From Halorientalis sp. IM1011 (GTDB taxonomy: Archaea > Halobacteriota > Halobacteria > Halobacteriales > Haloarculaceae), in the NCBI RefSeq assembly GCF_001989615.1, contig NZ_CP019067.1, forward strand, positions 248,001 through 312,000: a stretch of DNA of 64,000 nt, given 5' to 3'. Of the stretch, positions 8,803 to 17,695 are shown piece by piece. Below the pieces are notes generated by a model. That model did no database searches and was not told where the DNA came from. It was given only the letters and a program-made list of their open reading frames with translations. A program made the translations under genes and the position numbers. Numbering within the stretch: position 1 is the stretch's first letter; each line of letters starts with the position of its first letter.

Positions 8803-8839
8803 GCGTTCCGGATTCACGGAACGCGGACGCCTCCTTTTT
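8803..8839 (+). terminator. Hairpin plus T-run terminator
   Basis: GCGTTCCG (8803-8810) pairs perfectly with CGGAACGC (8817-8824) around a six-base loop, and a run of five T follows at 8835-8839. It begins 12 bases after the stop codon of the small secreted protein gene. Archaeal termination depends mainly on the T tract; the hairpin may also protect the 3' end. Confidence 0.6.
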
Positions 8840-8862
8840 GACCGTCCGAACTCGCCCAGTGG

Positions 8863-9444
8863 TCAGCCGTCGGTCGAGGGTCGAAGCCCCAGTACGAGCA
8901 GACGCTCGAAGGCGTGTTTCTCGCTCGCCACTTCGGTGGCGTCGAACCCCCGGGTGTCGGCGTAGTCGATGACCGCGTCGTCACCGGTTAACGTCGACAC
9001 CAGCAACAACACCTCGCCGCCGGGCGCGAGGACCCGACCCACGTCGTCGAGGAACGGTTCGATCACCGCGCGACCGTCCTCGCCGCCCGAGAGTGCGTAC
9101 TCCATCCAGTCGTCGCGTTCGTCCTCGGGGGGTGTCGGCAGGTACGGCGGGTTGAACAGTACGAAGTCGAAGACTCCCTCGTGGAACGGGGCGGTCAGGT
9201 TCGCCTGCACGACCGGGACGCCGTTCTCGCGGGCCTCGCGGCAGGCCAGCGGGTTGATGTCGGCACCGACCACGTCGGCCCCGGCGTCGGCGGCGACGCT
9301 CGCGACGTAGCCGCTCCCGGTGCCCACGTCGAGCACGAGGTCGCCGTCCCCGACGCGGTCGGCTGCCGTCTCGGCCAGCAGCCGGGAGTCCTCGGCGGGT
9401 TGATACACCTGATCGAGGTCCCGGCGTTCGGCGAGGTCCGTCAT
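8863..9444 (-). CDS. hemK: HemK2/Mtq2-type protein (glutamine) methyltransferase
   Basis: A 193-residue class I SAM methyltransferase. The SAM-binding glycine loop is LDVGTGSGYVA (about residues 39-49) and the catalytic NPPY motif, diagnostic for HemK/Mtq2/N6-type enzymes, is at about residue 98. The length and lack of the N-terminal helical domain fit the archaeal and eukaryotic HemK2 form, which methylates the GGQ glutamine of the release factor. Its start overlaps the mscS stop, and it ends the conserved rpl21e-rpoF-DUF655-ksgA cluster. Confidence 0.88.
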   Translation of the reverse strand: MTDLAERRDLDQVYQPAEDSRLLAETAADRVGDGDLVLDVGTGSGYVASVAADAGADVVGADINPLACREARENGVPVVQANLTAPFHEGVFDFVLFNPPYLPTPPEDERDDWMEYALSGGEDGRAVIEPFLDDVGRVLAPGGEVLLLVSTLTGDDAVIDYADTRGFDATEVASEKHAFERLLVLGLRPSTDG

Positions 9445-10661
9445 GGGTCCTCTGTCTCCGGCGCGGACTCGCCGTCGGTGTCGGCAGGAGTGTCACGGTC
9501 ACCAGCAGACTCGCCTTCAGCCCCGTTCTCGGCCGTTCGATCCCCGTTCGACGTGTCGCCGGTGGCCACCTCGACGCCGTTGCCCGCGAGCCGGAGGCCG
9601 CCGGCTTCCTCGCGGCCGAGCAGTTCCCGCTGGGGGAACGGAATCTTGATGCCGTCCTCGGCGAAGGCCCCCTTGATGGCGTCGATGACGGCGGTCTGTG
9701 TCTCCCACTTCCGGGGCGCGCTCGGATCCGAGATCCAGAACCGACACTCCAGCACGACCGCGGAGTCCCCGAACTGCTTGCCGACGACGACGGGTTCGGG
9801 GTGGGAGAGTAGCGGGTCGGCCTCGCAGTCCCGCATGGCCCGTTCCGCGACCTCGGCTGCGCGGGTCACGTCGGCCTCGTAGTCGACCCCAACGTCGACG
9901 GAGACCCGGAGCCGACCGGACTTCGAGCGGTTGACGACCTGAGTCGCGGTCACCTCGTCGTTGGGAATCAGGACGTGTTCGTCGTCGTAGGTCCGCAACC
10001 GGGTGTTGAACAGAGACACGTCGGTGACGACGCCCTCGCGGTCCTCGACGACGATCCAGTCGCCCACCTCGAACGGACGGGCGAAGATGAGGACGAACCC
10101 GGCGAGCACCGCGCCCAGCGTCTGGCGGGCAGCGAGCCCGACGACGAGCCCGATGACACCGGCCCCCACGAGCAGATCGGTCGGGTTGACGCCCGCCAGT
10201 GACATGATGAACACCGCCGCGAAGGCGTAGACCGCGAGCTGGATCAGGTGGTGGATTATCTCACTCCGGTGGGCCGTGAGGACGTCACCACCTCGGGTTT
10301 CGAGCAACCCCTTGCTGACCCGGGTGATCGTGTACGCGACGATCAGCGTGAGCACGCCGACGAGCGCGAGCACCCCCTGTTCCGGGCCGATCCTGACCGT
10401 CTGGAAACTGTCTTCGACGTCGTCGACGGCGTGCCAGATGATCACCAGAAACGCACTCGCCAGCGCGGCCACCAGACTGAACGTGATCGACTGGATCGCC
10501 TCCGAGTCGTCGGCCGAGAATCGCGATTCGAGCCACGGCCCCGCTCGCCGTATCGCGACCCCGACGACCGCGAGCGCCAGCAACACGGCGAGACTCGCCA
10601 GCAGTCGGCTCGTCCGCGAGGCGAAGGCGCTCTGCATCCCGTCGATCAGCAGGACCGTCAC
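9441..10661 (-). CDS. Mechanosensitive ion channel, MscS family
   Basis: A 406-residue membrane protein with four predicted helices before the pore. The TM3-like pore helix and start of the beta domain are recognisable in GLVVGLAARQTLGAVLAG and FARPFEVGDWIVVEDR. The cytoplasmic part continues to about residue 330, followed by a low-complexity acidic tail. It should open on membrane tension to release solutes under hypo-osmotic shock. It overlaps ksgA upstream and hemK downstream by four bases each, so it is within the operon. Confidence 0.88.
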   Translation of the reverse strand: MTVLLIDGMQSAFASRTSRLLASLAVLLALAVVGVAIRRAGPWLESRFSADDSEAIQSITFSLVAALASAFLVIIWHAVDDVEDSFQTVRIGPEQGVLALVGVLTLIVAYTITRVSKGLLETRGGDVLTAHRSEIIHHLIQLAVYAFAAVFIMSLAGVNPTDLLVGAGVIGLVVGLAARQTLGAVLAGFVLIFARPFEVGDWIVVEDREGVVTDVSLFNTRLRTYDDEHVLIPNDEVTATQVVNRSKSGRLRVSVDVGVDYEADVTRAAEVAERAMRDCEADPLLSHPEPVVVGKQFGDSAVVLECRFWISDPSAPRKWETQTAVIDAIKGAFAEDGIKIPFPQRELLGREEAGGLRLAGNGVEVATGDTSNGDRTAENGAEGESAGDRDTPADTDGESAPETEDP

Positions 10662-11530
10662 GTCGGATCACCCACCTCCCACGCCAGCCGCGCCAGTTCG
10701 GCGAACTCCGCGGGCGTGACTTTGCCTGCCCGCCGACCCATCAGTTCCTCTTCGGCCGCGTCCACGACCGCGTCGGGCTCGTCCAGCCCGGAGATGTGCG
10801 CCGTGTTCCGGACCGCGTTACGCATCGTCTTCCGGCGCTGGGTGAACACCGCCGTGACGAAATCGAGGAAGAAGTCGTCGTCCGGAACCGTGTAGTCCGG
10901 ATCGCGCGGCCGCGCGCGGACGACGGCGCTCTCGACGGCCGGTGGCGGCGAGAACGCCTCCTTCGGGACCGTCTCGACGACCTCCACGTCGGCGTAGTGA
11001 CCGGCCGTCACCGAGAGCCGGCCGTACTCGTCGGTGGCGGGCTCGGCGGCCATCCGCTCGGCGAACTCCCGCTGGAACATCAGGATTAGCGGGCGGTCGC
11101 GAGGGAGCAGCCGGAAGGCGATCTCGCTGGAGACGCCGTAGGGCAGGTTCGAGACCGAGAGGGTGAACTCGGGGAGGGCGACGTCGAGCGCGTCGCCTTC
11201 GATCACGGTCAGCCGGTCGGCGTCGATCTCGGCGGCGAACTCCGTCCGGAGGAAGGCGGCCAGGTCGGGGTCGCGTTCGATCACGGTCACCCGGTCGGCG
11301 ACGGCGAGCAGGCGATCGGTGAGGGCGCCCGTCCCGCCGCCGATCTCGAGGACGTGACTCGTGTCGGCGTCGATCTCGGTGGCGTAGTCCGGGAGTCGGT
11401 CGAGAACGCGGTCGTCGACGAGGAAGTGCTGGTCCCGGCCGGGGTCGCCGCGCACGCCGGCACGGGCGAGGAGGGCGTCGGGATCGCGGCTGCCAGTCGT
11501 CGGCGCGTCGTCGGCGTGGCCACCAGTCAT
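10658..11530 (-). CDS. ksgA: 16S rRNA dimethyladenosine transferase
   Basis: A 290-residue KsgA/RsmA/Dim1 family enzyme that dimethylates two adjacent adenines near the 3' end of 16S rRNA during small-subunit maturation. Motifs: QHFLVDDRVLDRL at the N-terminus, SAM loop EIGGGTGALTDRL, and catalytic NLPYGVSS. The ATG at 11530 was chosen over an in-frame codon nine residues upstream because the next residues are already a typical variable N-terminal tail. Part of the ribosomal/transcription cluster. Confidence 0.92.
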   Translation of the reverse strand: MTGGHADDAPTTGSRDPDALLARAGVRGDPGRDQHFLVDDRVLDRLPDYATEIDADTSHVLEIGGGTGALTDRLLAVADRVTVIERDPDLAAFLRTEFAAEIDADRLTVIEGDALDVALPEFTLSVSNLPYGVSSEIAFRLLPRDRPLILMFQREFAERMAAEPATDEYGRLSVTAGHYADVEVVETVPKEAFSPPPAVESAVVRARPRDPDYTVPDDDFFLDFVTAVFTQRRKTMRNAVRNTAHISGLDEPDAVVDAAEEELMGRRAGKVTPAEFAELARLAWEVGDPT

Positions 11531-11564
11531 TGGCGGATCCAGAACCTCGCCGACCAAAAACGTG

Positions 11565-12161
11565 TCAGTCCTGGTCGTCGGCCCCGACGAACGTCCGGTA
11601 CTTCAGGTCGTCCTCGCGCATCTCCTCGAGGACGCGTTCGACGAGCACTTCTCTGGGGTTGTGGAGGCCGTTGACGCGCGCCTCCAGATCCTCGAAGTTC
11701 TGGAAGGGGCGGCGGTCGCGCTCGTCTAAGATGTTGTTGCGGAGCTTCTTGCCGATCCCCGGCAGCAGGTTCAGCTGGTGGAGCCGCAGCGTGATCGGCT
11801 GGGCGTCGTTGTAGAAGTCGACGAACCGCTGTTCGTTGGTGGTGACGATTTCCTCGACGACGTACTCCAGTTCCGAGCGCGCGCCACTGGGCAGATCCTC
11901 GTACTCGATGCGGCGAATGCGCTCGACCGGGCTGTCGTCGCCGCGCTCGACGGGGACGCGGTCCCCGATCTGGACGCCGGCGTCGTCGTCGATCCGGAGT
12001 TCGAAGAGCTCGAAGTCGGATTCGGTCAGGACGTACGCGAGCGGCGACTTCTCGTACTGTGGGCGGTCGTCCTCCGTACGACCGTGGGGAAGGTAATCGA
12101 GGACGACACCCGTCTCGCGCTCGGTGTCGGCGGCCGGGTCGCCGCTCTCGGAATCGCTCAT
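11565..12161 (-). CDS. DUF655 family protein (OB fold plus helix-hairpin-helix)
   Basis: A 198-residue archaeal protein. The N-terminal half reads as a small beta domain, and LNLLPGIGKKLRNNILDERD near residue 130 is a clear helix-hairpin-helix nucleic-acid-binding motif. Start at MSDSES was chosen because the upstream frame is antisense-like Ser/Thr/Arg repeats. It lies between rpoF and ksgA in a conserved archaeal order, so a role in RNA processing or ribosome assembly is inferred; the molecular function is not known to me. Confidence 0.87.
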   Translation of the reverse strand: MSDSESGDPAADTERETGVVLDYLPHGRTEDDRPQYEKSPLAYVLTESDFELFELRIDDDAGVQIGDRVPVERGDDSPVERIRRIEYEDLPSGARSELEYVVEEIVTTNEQRFVDFYNDAQPITLRLHQLNLLPGIGKKLRNNILDERDRRPFQNFEDLEARVNGLHNPREVLVERVLEEMREDDLKYRTFVGADDQD

Positions 12162-12210
12162 GGGATCCGATACGGCGACGGGATACATAAAAGCCCCAGC
12201 CGACGAGCGG

Positions 12211-12567
12211 TTAGACGTACTTCGCGACGACGTCGAGGATGTCGTCGAGTTCGTCGCCCGAGAGGGAGAATCGCTCCTGGGCGTAGATGGCACGCAACTC
12301 GTCGCGGTCCCGTGGCGTCGTGTTGGCGATCTTGTAGGCGGTCGCCTCGTCGACCTTCTCGAGGTCCAGCAGTTCGTCGACGAACTCCTGGGACTCCTCG
12401 GGGTCGAGCGTCGCGAACCGGTTGACGTGCTCGATGGCCCGCGCGAGTTCGTAGCGCATCTCCCGATCCTCGTCTTCGGCGCGCTCGAGTTCGAGCGTCT
12501 CGAGGATCTCCTTGGTCTCGGCGAGCGTCAGGTACTCCTCGCCGACCTTCTCCTTGAAGATCGTCAT
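12211..12567 (-). CDS. rpoF: DNA-directed RNA polymerase subunit Rpo4 (F)
   Basis: A 118-residue acidic protein with the helical HRDC-like fold of archaeal Rpo4/eukaryotic Rpb4. It forms the stalk of RNA polymerase with Rpo7. Recognisable stretches are [11 protein letters not shown] near the start and the C-terminal [14 protein letters not shown]. The ATG overlaps the TGA of rpl21e (ATGA), indicating translational coupling. Confidence 0.9.
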   Translation of the reverse strand: MTIFKEKVGEEYLTLAETKEILETLELERAEDEDREMRYELARAIEHVNRFATLDPEESQEFVDELLDLEKVDEATAYKIANTTPRDRDELRAIYAQERFSLSGDELDDILDVVAKYV

Positions 12568-12854
12568 TCCTGAGCGGAGATGTGGGCGGGCTTGACGATG
12601 ATCGTCTTCTCTTTGCCCTGATCCTCGATCAGGACCTTGTAGGCCTCACCCTGCTTGCCGTCGACCGTTCCGGTGTACCCGTTGAATCGCGGGTGGAACC
12701 GCCCGTCGTTGACCGAGGGGTCGATCTTGAGGTGGACCTTCTGGCCCTCCTCGAACTCCTGAATCGAGCGCTGGGGCGGCGAAGTCCCCCGATCGCGGGG
12801 GTCGTTTTTCAGCTTGTGGCGCGTCTTCTTCAGTGGACCGTGCGAATTGGGCAT
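12564..12854 (-). CDS. rpl21e: 50S ribosomal protein L21e
   Basis: A 96-residue ribosomal protein with the family signature [15 protein letters not shown] at the start, [14 protein letters not shown] in the beta core and a C-terminal [10 protein letters not shown]. First gene of the rpl21e-rpoF-DUF655-ksgA-mscS-hemK operon. A TATA box at 12881-12890 (minus) lies about 31 bases upstream of the ATG, so the leader is only a few bases. Confidence 0.95.
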   Translation of the reverse strand: MPNSHGPLKKTRHKLKNDPRDRGTSPPQRSIQEFEEGQKVHLKIDPSVNDGRFHPRFNGYTGTVDGKQGEAYKVLIEDQGKEKTIIVKPAHISAQE

Positions 12855-12880
12855 TCGTGGCTGTCGGTTGTGTGGTCGGG

Positions 12881-12890
12881 CTTATAAATC
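12881..12890 (-). promoter_or_regulatory. TATA box of the rpl21e operon
   Basis: Minus-strand GATTTATAAG centred about 31 bases before the rpl21e ATG at 12854. It is the only good box in the region 12855-13039, which otherwise holds no recognisable gene. Confidence 0.65.
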
Positions 12891-13039
12891 GTGCGTTCCG
12901 ACGCCGTCGGGGCCGCGGCGGCGCCCCGCGCAGCTCACGGGTCGCGACGATCTCACGGACTGCGTCCGTTCGATTCGAGGTCGAGGACCTCGCGCTCCCC
13001 GTTCGCCCGTTCGGAGGCCTCCCTGCGGTCGGCCTCCAG

Positions 13040-15319
13040 TCAATCGTCGGAACTCGCCACGTCCGGGTCGGCGGCGTCGACCGTCACGTCGGTCGCGTCG
13101 ACGGTGAACTCGTCCATCAGCGAGCGGAGGTCGTCGGCCTGATCGGCGATGGTTCGGGCGGTTCCGGCCACCGACTCCAGCTGATCGGCCTGTGTCGTGG
13201 CGGTATCGGCCACCTCGCCGGCGCGGTCGGCGGTTCGTTCGCTGACGTCGGTGGCCTGGTCGGTCATCGTGACGACCTCCTGTGCGGAGGCCGCCTGATC
13301 GTCGGTCGCCTCGCTGATCTCACGGACGCCGTCGGTCGTGTGTTCGACCTTGTCCGCGATGTCTTCGAGCGCGTCGAGCGCGCCCTGGGTCGTCTCGACG
13401 CCGCTCTCCACGTCGTCCCGCATGCCTTCCATGTCGGCGACCGCCTCGCGGGTCTGGTCGGACAGTTCCGACAGGAGGTGATCGATCTCCTGGGTGGCCT
13501 CGCGGGTCTGCTCGGCGAGTTCCTTCACCTCGTCGGCGACGACGGCGAACCCGTCGCCGTCGCCGTCGGCGTGGGCCGCCTCGATGGAGGCGTTCAGCGC
13601 CAGCACGTTCGTCTGTTCGGCGATGTCGTCGATCAGATCGACGATCTCGGCCACGCGCTCGACCTCGTCGTCCAGCGCCCGCACGTCCGCGACGGTCTCC
13701 TCCGTGGCCGCCTCGATGGCCGTCATCTCCGCGGTGGCCTCGCTGGCCGCCTCGGCCCCCTCCGCGGCCGCGGCCTCCGTCTCGGTCGCGAGTTCGGCCA
13801 CGGTGTCGGCGGTCGCCGCGACCTCCTCGACAGTCGCGCTGAGGTCGTTCATCTCGTCGGTGACGCTACCGAGTTGCCGGTTCTGGTCGACGGCGTCCTC
13901 GGCGATCCCCTGGACGTTCTCGGAGACGGTCCGGCTGCGTTCCCGGGAGGACTCCGTGGCCTCGACGGCGCGGGTCGTCGACTCGGCGACCTCGTCGGCG
14001 AAGGCCCGGACGCGAGCGACCGTCGTCTCCAGTTCGCTCATCGTCTCGTTGAACGCCCGGGCGATCTCGGCCATCGCCGAACTCTCCTCGTCGGGATCGA
14101 GCCGGCGGGTGAGGTCCCCGTCGGCACAGGCCCGGATCACCGAACCGTACTCGTCGGCGGTCGCCTCCAGGTGTTCGGTGAACTCCTCGGCCTCCCGGCG
14201 GGCCGCTTCGGCCTCCTCGCGTGCGGCCTCGGCGTCGGCGCGCGCTTCCTCGCGGGCGGTTTCGATCTCGTCGATCCGGGCGGCGAGCGAGTCGCGCATG
14301 CTCGCGAACGATTCGAACAGCGTCCCGATCTCGTCGTTCCGGTTCGTCTCCATCGATACGTCGAGGTCGCCGTTCTCGATCGCGTTCGCCCGGTCGACGA
14401 GCCGGTTGATCGACGTCGCGGTCGGGCGGACGATCAGCAGGCCGAGCAAGAGCAGGCTCGCGGCGACCATCCCGAAGATGAGCACGAGATACTGGAGCGA
14501 GTCCCAGCCGACAGCGTAGGCGGACTGGGGTGCCCGCAGCAACACGATCAGCTCGGTCCCCGGCACCTGCGTGTAGCTCAACACCGTCCCGTTAGCCTCG
14601 AAGATCTCCCCTTCGGCGACCGTCTCCGTGAGAATCCGTTCCTCACCGACATCGGTGTAGAGGGACGTCCCGGACTGGTTGCTATCGTACAGTATGAAGC
14701 CGTTGCCGTCCATCACGACCGCGGACGAGCCGTTGACCTGCGTCTGGAAGTCGAAGGAATCACTCACTGCGACTTCGACCGCGACCGACCGGTTCTCGTC
14801 CGGAACCGGACTGACGAACGCGACGTAGCGCTGCCCGTCGACGAGATACGACTGGGACAGGTACACGTCGTCCGTACCGGCGAGACCGTAGCTCTGTCTG
14901 GTGATCCAGGGGATGCGCCTGCTCGCCGTCTCGATGTCGGCTGTACTCCCGACGACCGATCCCCGGGTGAGGTCGACGTAGTGGACCGCGCTCACTTCGT
15001 CGGCTAATCCCGTCTCGGTGTCGTTGAGCGCGCGCTGTAGCGCCGGGCCGGGGTCGGCCGCGAGCGCACGGGAGGTCGACACAGTGCGGGCCGTCGTCCG
15101 GTACTGAGTCAACCAGCCCTCGACTTCACCGCTGTTCCGGTCGGTATCCGTTTCGAGTCGATCGTACACCGTCTGGCGTTCGGTGTCGCCGAGCACGCCG
15201 ACGACGCCGATCAGCGCCACCGCCAGCAACAGGAGAATCACCGTGACTGTGAAGACGAACTGCCGGATGTACGTCCGGCGGACGCTGTTCGGCAGGAACC
15301 GCGCGAGTCCCAGATCCAT
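13040..15319 (-). CDS. Haloarchaeal transducer (Htr), methyl-accepting chemotaxis protein
   Basis: A 759-residue receptor: TM1 about residues 20-44, an extracellular dCache-like sensor (about 45-272), TM2 about 275-297, a HAMP domain, a second HAMP-like segment (about 385-437), and a long cytoplasmic coiled coil. The conserved signalling tip [15 protein letters not shown]-like motif ([15 protein letters not shown]) is at residues 568-582. It should bind an external ligand, signal to CheA/CheW and steer the archaellum. No che genes are in the window. The ligand is unknown. A TATA-like element near 15341-15350 is centred 27 bases upstream of the ATG. Confidence 0.92.
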   Translation of the reverse strand: MDLGLARFLPNSVRRTYIRQFVFTVTVILLLLAVALIGVVGVLGDTERQTVYDRLETDTDRNSGEVEGWLTQYRTTARTVSTSRALAADPGPALQRALNDTETGLADEVSAVHYVDLTRGSVVGSTADIETASRRIPWITRQSYGLAGTDDVYLSQSYLVDGQRYVAFVSPVPDENRSVAVEVAVSDSFDFQTQVNGSSAVVMDGNGFILYDSNQSGTSLYTDVGEERILTETVAEGEIFEANGTVLSYTQVPGTELIVLLRAPQSAYAVGWDSLQYLVLIFGMVAASLLLLGLLIVRPTATSINRLVDRANAIENGDLDVSMETNRNDEIGTLFESFASMRDSLAARIDEIETAREEARADAEAAREEAEAARREAEEFTEHLEATADEYGSVIRACADGDLTRRLDPDEESSAMAEIARAFNETMSELETTVARVRAFADEVAESTTRAVEATESSRERSRTVSENVQGIAEDAVDQNRQLGSVTDEMNDLSATVEEVAATADTVAELATETEAAAAEGAEAASEATAEMTAIEAATEETVADVRALDDEVERVAEIVDLIDDIAEQTNVLALNASIEAAHADGDGDGFAVVADEVKELAEQTREATQEIDHLLSELSDQTREAVADMEGMRDDVESGVETTQGALDALEDIADKVEHTTDGVREISEATDDQAASAQEVVTMTDQATDVSERTADRAGEVADTATTQADQLESVAGTARTIADQADDLRSLMDEFTVDATDVTVDAADPDVASSDD

Positions 15320-15532
15320 ACCTCGCCGCTCCTCCAGCGACTATCATAAGGATTCGTCCCCCATTATTCGGCCTGATAATCTACGTAGTGAGGCGTGCAT
15401 CCGACTTCAGGGACCGATACTCCCTCGGAGGTACACGAGAACAGTATCGATGCCGAGAACGGCACGGTGGAGACGTAGCTACCGAGGTATAGCGGCGGTT
15501 CCGGGCCGGGGCAACGAAAGCGGCAGTGGCAG

Positions 15533-15799
15533 TTAGAGGCGGCCGACCGAGTCGACTTCGATCGACTCGACGCCTTCGACGTCGGCGAAGGACTCCTCGA
15601 CGGCGTCGGTGCCGCCGGAGTCGTCGGGGACGACGACGGTCGGGAACAGCGCGACGAGGCCGAAAGCCACGTCGTCACGCTCGAATCCGTTGATCTTGGC
15701 TCCCTCCGGGAGGGACTGTTCGAGACGCTCCTGGAGGGCGTCCAGGTCGACGTCCGGGCTCTGCGGCATTACCTTGATCTTGGCTGCGACTTTTCCCAT
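15533..15799 (-). CDS. Translation elongation factor aEF1B (EF-1 beta)
   Basis: An 88-residue protein matching the guanine-exchange domain of archaeal EF-1 beta: [15 protein letters not shown] at the start, the invariant-like [15 protein letters not shown] and a C-terminal [12 protein letters not shown]. It reloads EF-1 alpha with GTP. It directly follows the double zinc-finger gene, a pairing conserved in haloarchaea. Confidence 0.95.
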   Translation of the reverse strand: MGKVAAKIKVMPQSPDVDLDALQERLEQSLPEGAKINGFERDDVAFGLVALFPTVVVPDDSGGTDAVEESFADVEGVESIEVDSVGRL

Positions 15800-15838
15800 G
15801 GTAGTAGATTGCGGCAGGGGGTTGATTGCCGTTGCGAT

Positions 15839-16018
15839 TCAGGGTCCGGTGAACCCGCAGTCCGGGCACTTATAGAGGTTGCTCTGCTTGCGGCACTTGG
15901 CACACCGGTAGATCTGGTGGCCGCAGTCGGGGCACTTGAACGCGGCCGCGTTCGTCCCCGAGATGTTGATCCCGCAGGAGATACACTTCTGTTTCCGCTT
16001 TTGCTGAGTGTCGCTCAT
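15839..16018 (-). CDS. Haloarchaeal double zinc-finger microprotein (HVO_2753-like)
   Basis: A 59-residue protein with four CxxC knuckles (CISC, CPDC, CAKC, CPDC), enough for two zinc sites. It ends [12 protein letters not shown], closely like the Haloferax volcanii small zinc-finger protein HVO_2753, and has the same neighbour, aEF1B. The start at MSDTQQ was preferred because a TATA box (minus GGTTATATG, 16041-16049) is centred 27 bases upstream, as expected for leaderless mRNA. From the translation-factor context a ribosome or RNA link is likely but inferred. Confidence 0.9.
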   Translation of the reverse strand: MSDTQQKRKQKCISCGINISGTNAAAFKCPDCGHQIYRCAKCRKQSNLYKCPDCGFTGP

Positions 16019-16040
16019 ACCTACGGCGAGGACAGCCCGA

Positions 16041-16049
16041 CATATAACC
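16041..16049 (-). promoter_or_regulatory. TATA box of the zinc-finger/aEF1B operon
   Basis: Minus-strand GGTTATATG, centred about 27 bases before the ATG at 16018. This spacing predicts a leaderless transcript that also covers aEF1B. Confidence 0.65.
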
Positions 16050-16105
16050 CTTAACAAAAGGCGCGGGTGGGGACCGTGGCCGATCCGGACGGCGGAACTC
16101 GCCGA

Positions 16106-16738
16106 TCACGACCCCGGCAGGATATCGCCCAGCGCCGCGCCGATGACCATCGGGACGAACGCGACGACGCAGGTACAGAACGCCAGCCACGGGTCCGCCC
16201 AGTCCACGCGGCCCCAGGCGGTACTCATCACCAGCGACAGGACGAGCGCGACCCCCACGACGCCCAGCAGCCGTCGCGGGATGAACCCCAGGATCGGCCT
16301 GTAGATCCGAACGTCCTGGAACTCCGCGACGTAGAGGATGCCCACAGTGGTCGCGACGGCGAAGGCGAGCGTGCCGACGAGATAGAGGGGATGGGTGGCG
16401 ACGAACGCGCCGACCTCCTGGGTGCCGCCCTCGACCATCATCGGGATGCCGAAGAGGAGCGCGCCGAGCATCGCCTCCATGAGGTCCGCGCGGTCGAAGC
16501 CGACGATGGTCCGCCCGAACACGGCGGGCTCTTCGACCTCGGTCGCGGTCTCGATGATGTCCCGGATCCGCTCGCGGCGGGCCTGATCGGTCAGAGACTC
16601 CTCGTACTCGCCGAGTTCGTCGAGCAGGTCGCCCAACGTCGGCGGCTCCTCGTCCCCATCACCCTCCCGATCGCTTCGGGATCGGCGACGCTCGTCGGCG
16701 TCGAACTCGTCGAGGTCCTCGCCAGCGCGGTCGGCCAT
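16106..16738 (-). CDS. Integral membrane protein, probably DUF2391 family
   Basis: A 210-residue protein: an acidic, charged N-terminal third (to about residue 80) followed by four or five hydrophobic helices, including GALLFGIPMMVEGGTQEVG. This layout fits the DUF2391/TIGR02587 family of unknown function. Its ATG lies four bases before the stop-side end of the 3-hydroxyacyl-CoA dehydrogenase gene on the same strand, so it is probably cotranscribed downstream of it. No function can be assigned. Confidence 0.7.
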   Translation of the reverse strand: MADRAGEDLDEFDADERRRSRSDREGDGDEEPPTLGDLLDELGEYEESLTDQARRERIRDIIETATEVEEPAVFGRTIVGFDRADLMEAMLGALLFGIPMMVEGGTQEVGAFVATHPLYLVGTLAFAVATTVGILYVAEFQDVRIYRPILGFIPRRLLGVVGVALVLSLVMSTAWGRVDWADPWLAFCTCVVAFVPMVIGAALGDILPGS

Positions 16739-16742
16739 CGCC

Positions 16743-17642
16743 TCAGATTACGTCCTCTATGTCGTAGTCCTCGTCGTCGGCCACGTCCTTGGGCTCGCCG
16801 CCCTCCCAGACGTAGAAGCCGCGGCCGACCTTCTTCCCTGTCTCACCGTTCTCGACCTTCTCGCGCAGGACCTCGGGCGGCTCGAACCGGTCGCCCAGCT
16901 CCTCGTGGAGGTACTCACAGATGTCGAGGCGCACGTCCAGTCCCACGCGGTCGGTGAGTTCGAGGGGGCCGACGGGGTGGTTGTACCCCAGTTCCATCGC
17001 GGCGTCGATGTCCTCGACGCTGGCGACGCCGTTCTCGACCATCCGCATGGCCTCGACGCCCAGCGCGACGCCCAGTCGCGAGGAGGCGAAGCCGGGCGTG
17101 TCGGTGACGACGACTGGTTCCTTGCCGAGACCGTCGACGAACTCCTCGGCGCGCTCGGCGGTCTCCTCGTCGGTCTGGTCGGCCAGCACGACTTCCACCA
17201 GATCCATCTTGTGTGGCGGGTTGAAGAAGTGCAGGCCCACCGCGCGCTCGGGGTGTTTCAGCGCCGCCGCGATGGACGAGACGGCCATCGAGGAGGTGTT
17301 CGTCGCGATGATCGTGTCCTCGGCGACGTGGTCCTCGGTGTCGGCGAAGGTCTCGCGTTTGAGGTCCAGATCCTCGGGGACGGCCTCGATGACGAGGTCG
17401 GCCCCCGACAGCGCGGATTCGAGGTCGGTCGTCCCGTCGAGGTCCTCGACCGCCTGCTCCTTCTCGGATTCGGTGAGGTAGCCGCGCTCGACGCCCCCGC
17501 TGAGGCGGTTGGTGATCGTGTCGATAGCGTCCATCACGATGTTCGGGTCGATGTCGCGGACGCTCACGTCGTGGCCGGCCGCCGCACAGACGTGGGCGAT
17601 GCCGGCACCCATCGTCCCTGCGCCGAGAACTGTGACTCGCAT
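16743..17642 (-). CDS. hbd: 3-hydroxyacyl-CoA dehydrogenase
   Basis: A 299-residue NAD-dependent enzyme oxidising (S)-3-hydroxyacyl-CoA in fatty acid degradation or butanoate-type metabolism. The Rossmann loop is VLGAGTMGAGIAHV at residues 4-17, the catalytic His is in LHFFNPPHKMDLVE, and NHPVGPLELTD is the C-terminal domain motif. A TATA-like GTTTAAC (17667-17673, minus) is centred about 28 bases upstream of the ATG. Two acyl-CoA/thiolase-fold genes follow upstream on the same strand, so the block is an acyl-CoA module. Confidence 0.92.
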   Translation of the reverse strand: MRVTVLGAGTMGAGIAHVCAAAGHDVSVRDIDPNIVMDAIDTITNRLSGGVERGYLTESEKEQAVEDLDGTTDLESALSGADLVIEAVPEDLDLKRETFADTEDHVAEDTIIATNTSSMAVSSIAAALKHPERAVGLHFFNPPHKMDLVEVVLADQTDEETAERAEEFVDGLGKEPVVVTDTPGFASSRLGVALGVEAMRMVENGVASVEDIDAAMELGYNHPVGPLELTDRVGLDVRLDICEYLHEELGDRFEPPEVLREKVENGETGKKVGRGFYVWEGGEPKDVADDEDYDIEDVI

Positions 17643-17695
17643 GCTACAGACCGCGAGTGCGAGGGGTTAAACGTTTACGAGAGTTTCCCCACTGG

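Noticed and set aside
12833-15007. 724-codon open frame antisense to the chemotaxis transducer
   Set aside because: It is the mirror of a gene with strong GC bias at third positions; the product has no recognisable motif and the transducer on the other strand is certain.
15320-15532. Possible small RNA or gene between aEF1B and the transducer
   Set aside because: No stable structure, tRNA-like stem or acidic reading frame is apparent; it holds the transducer promoter near 15341-15350.
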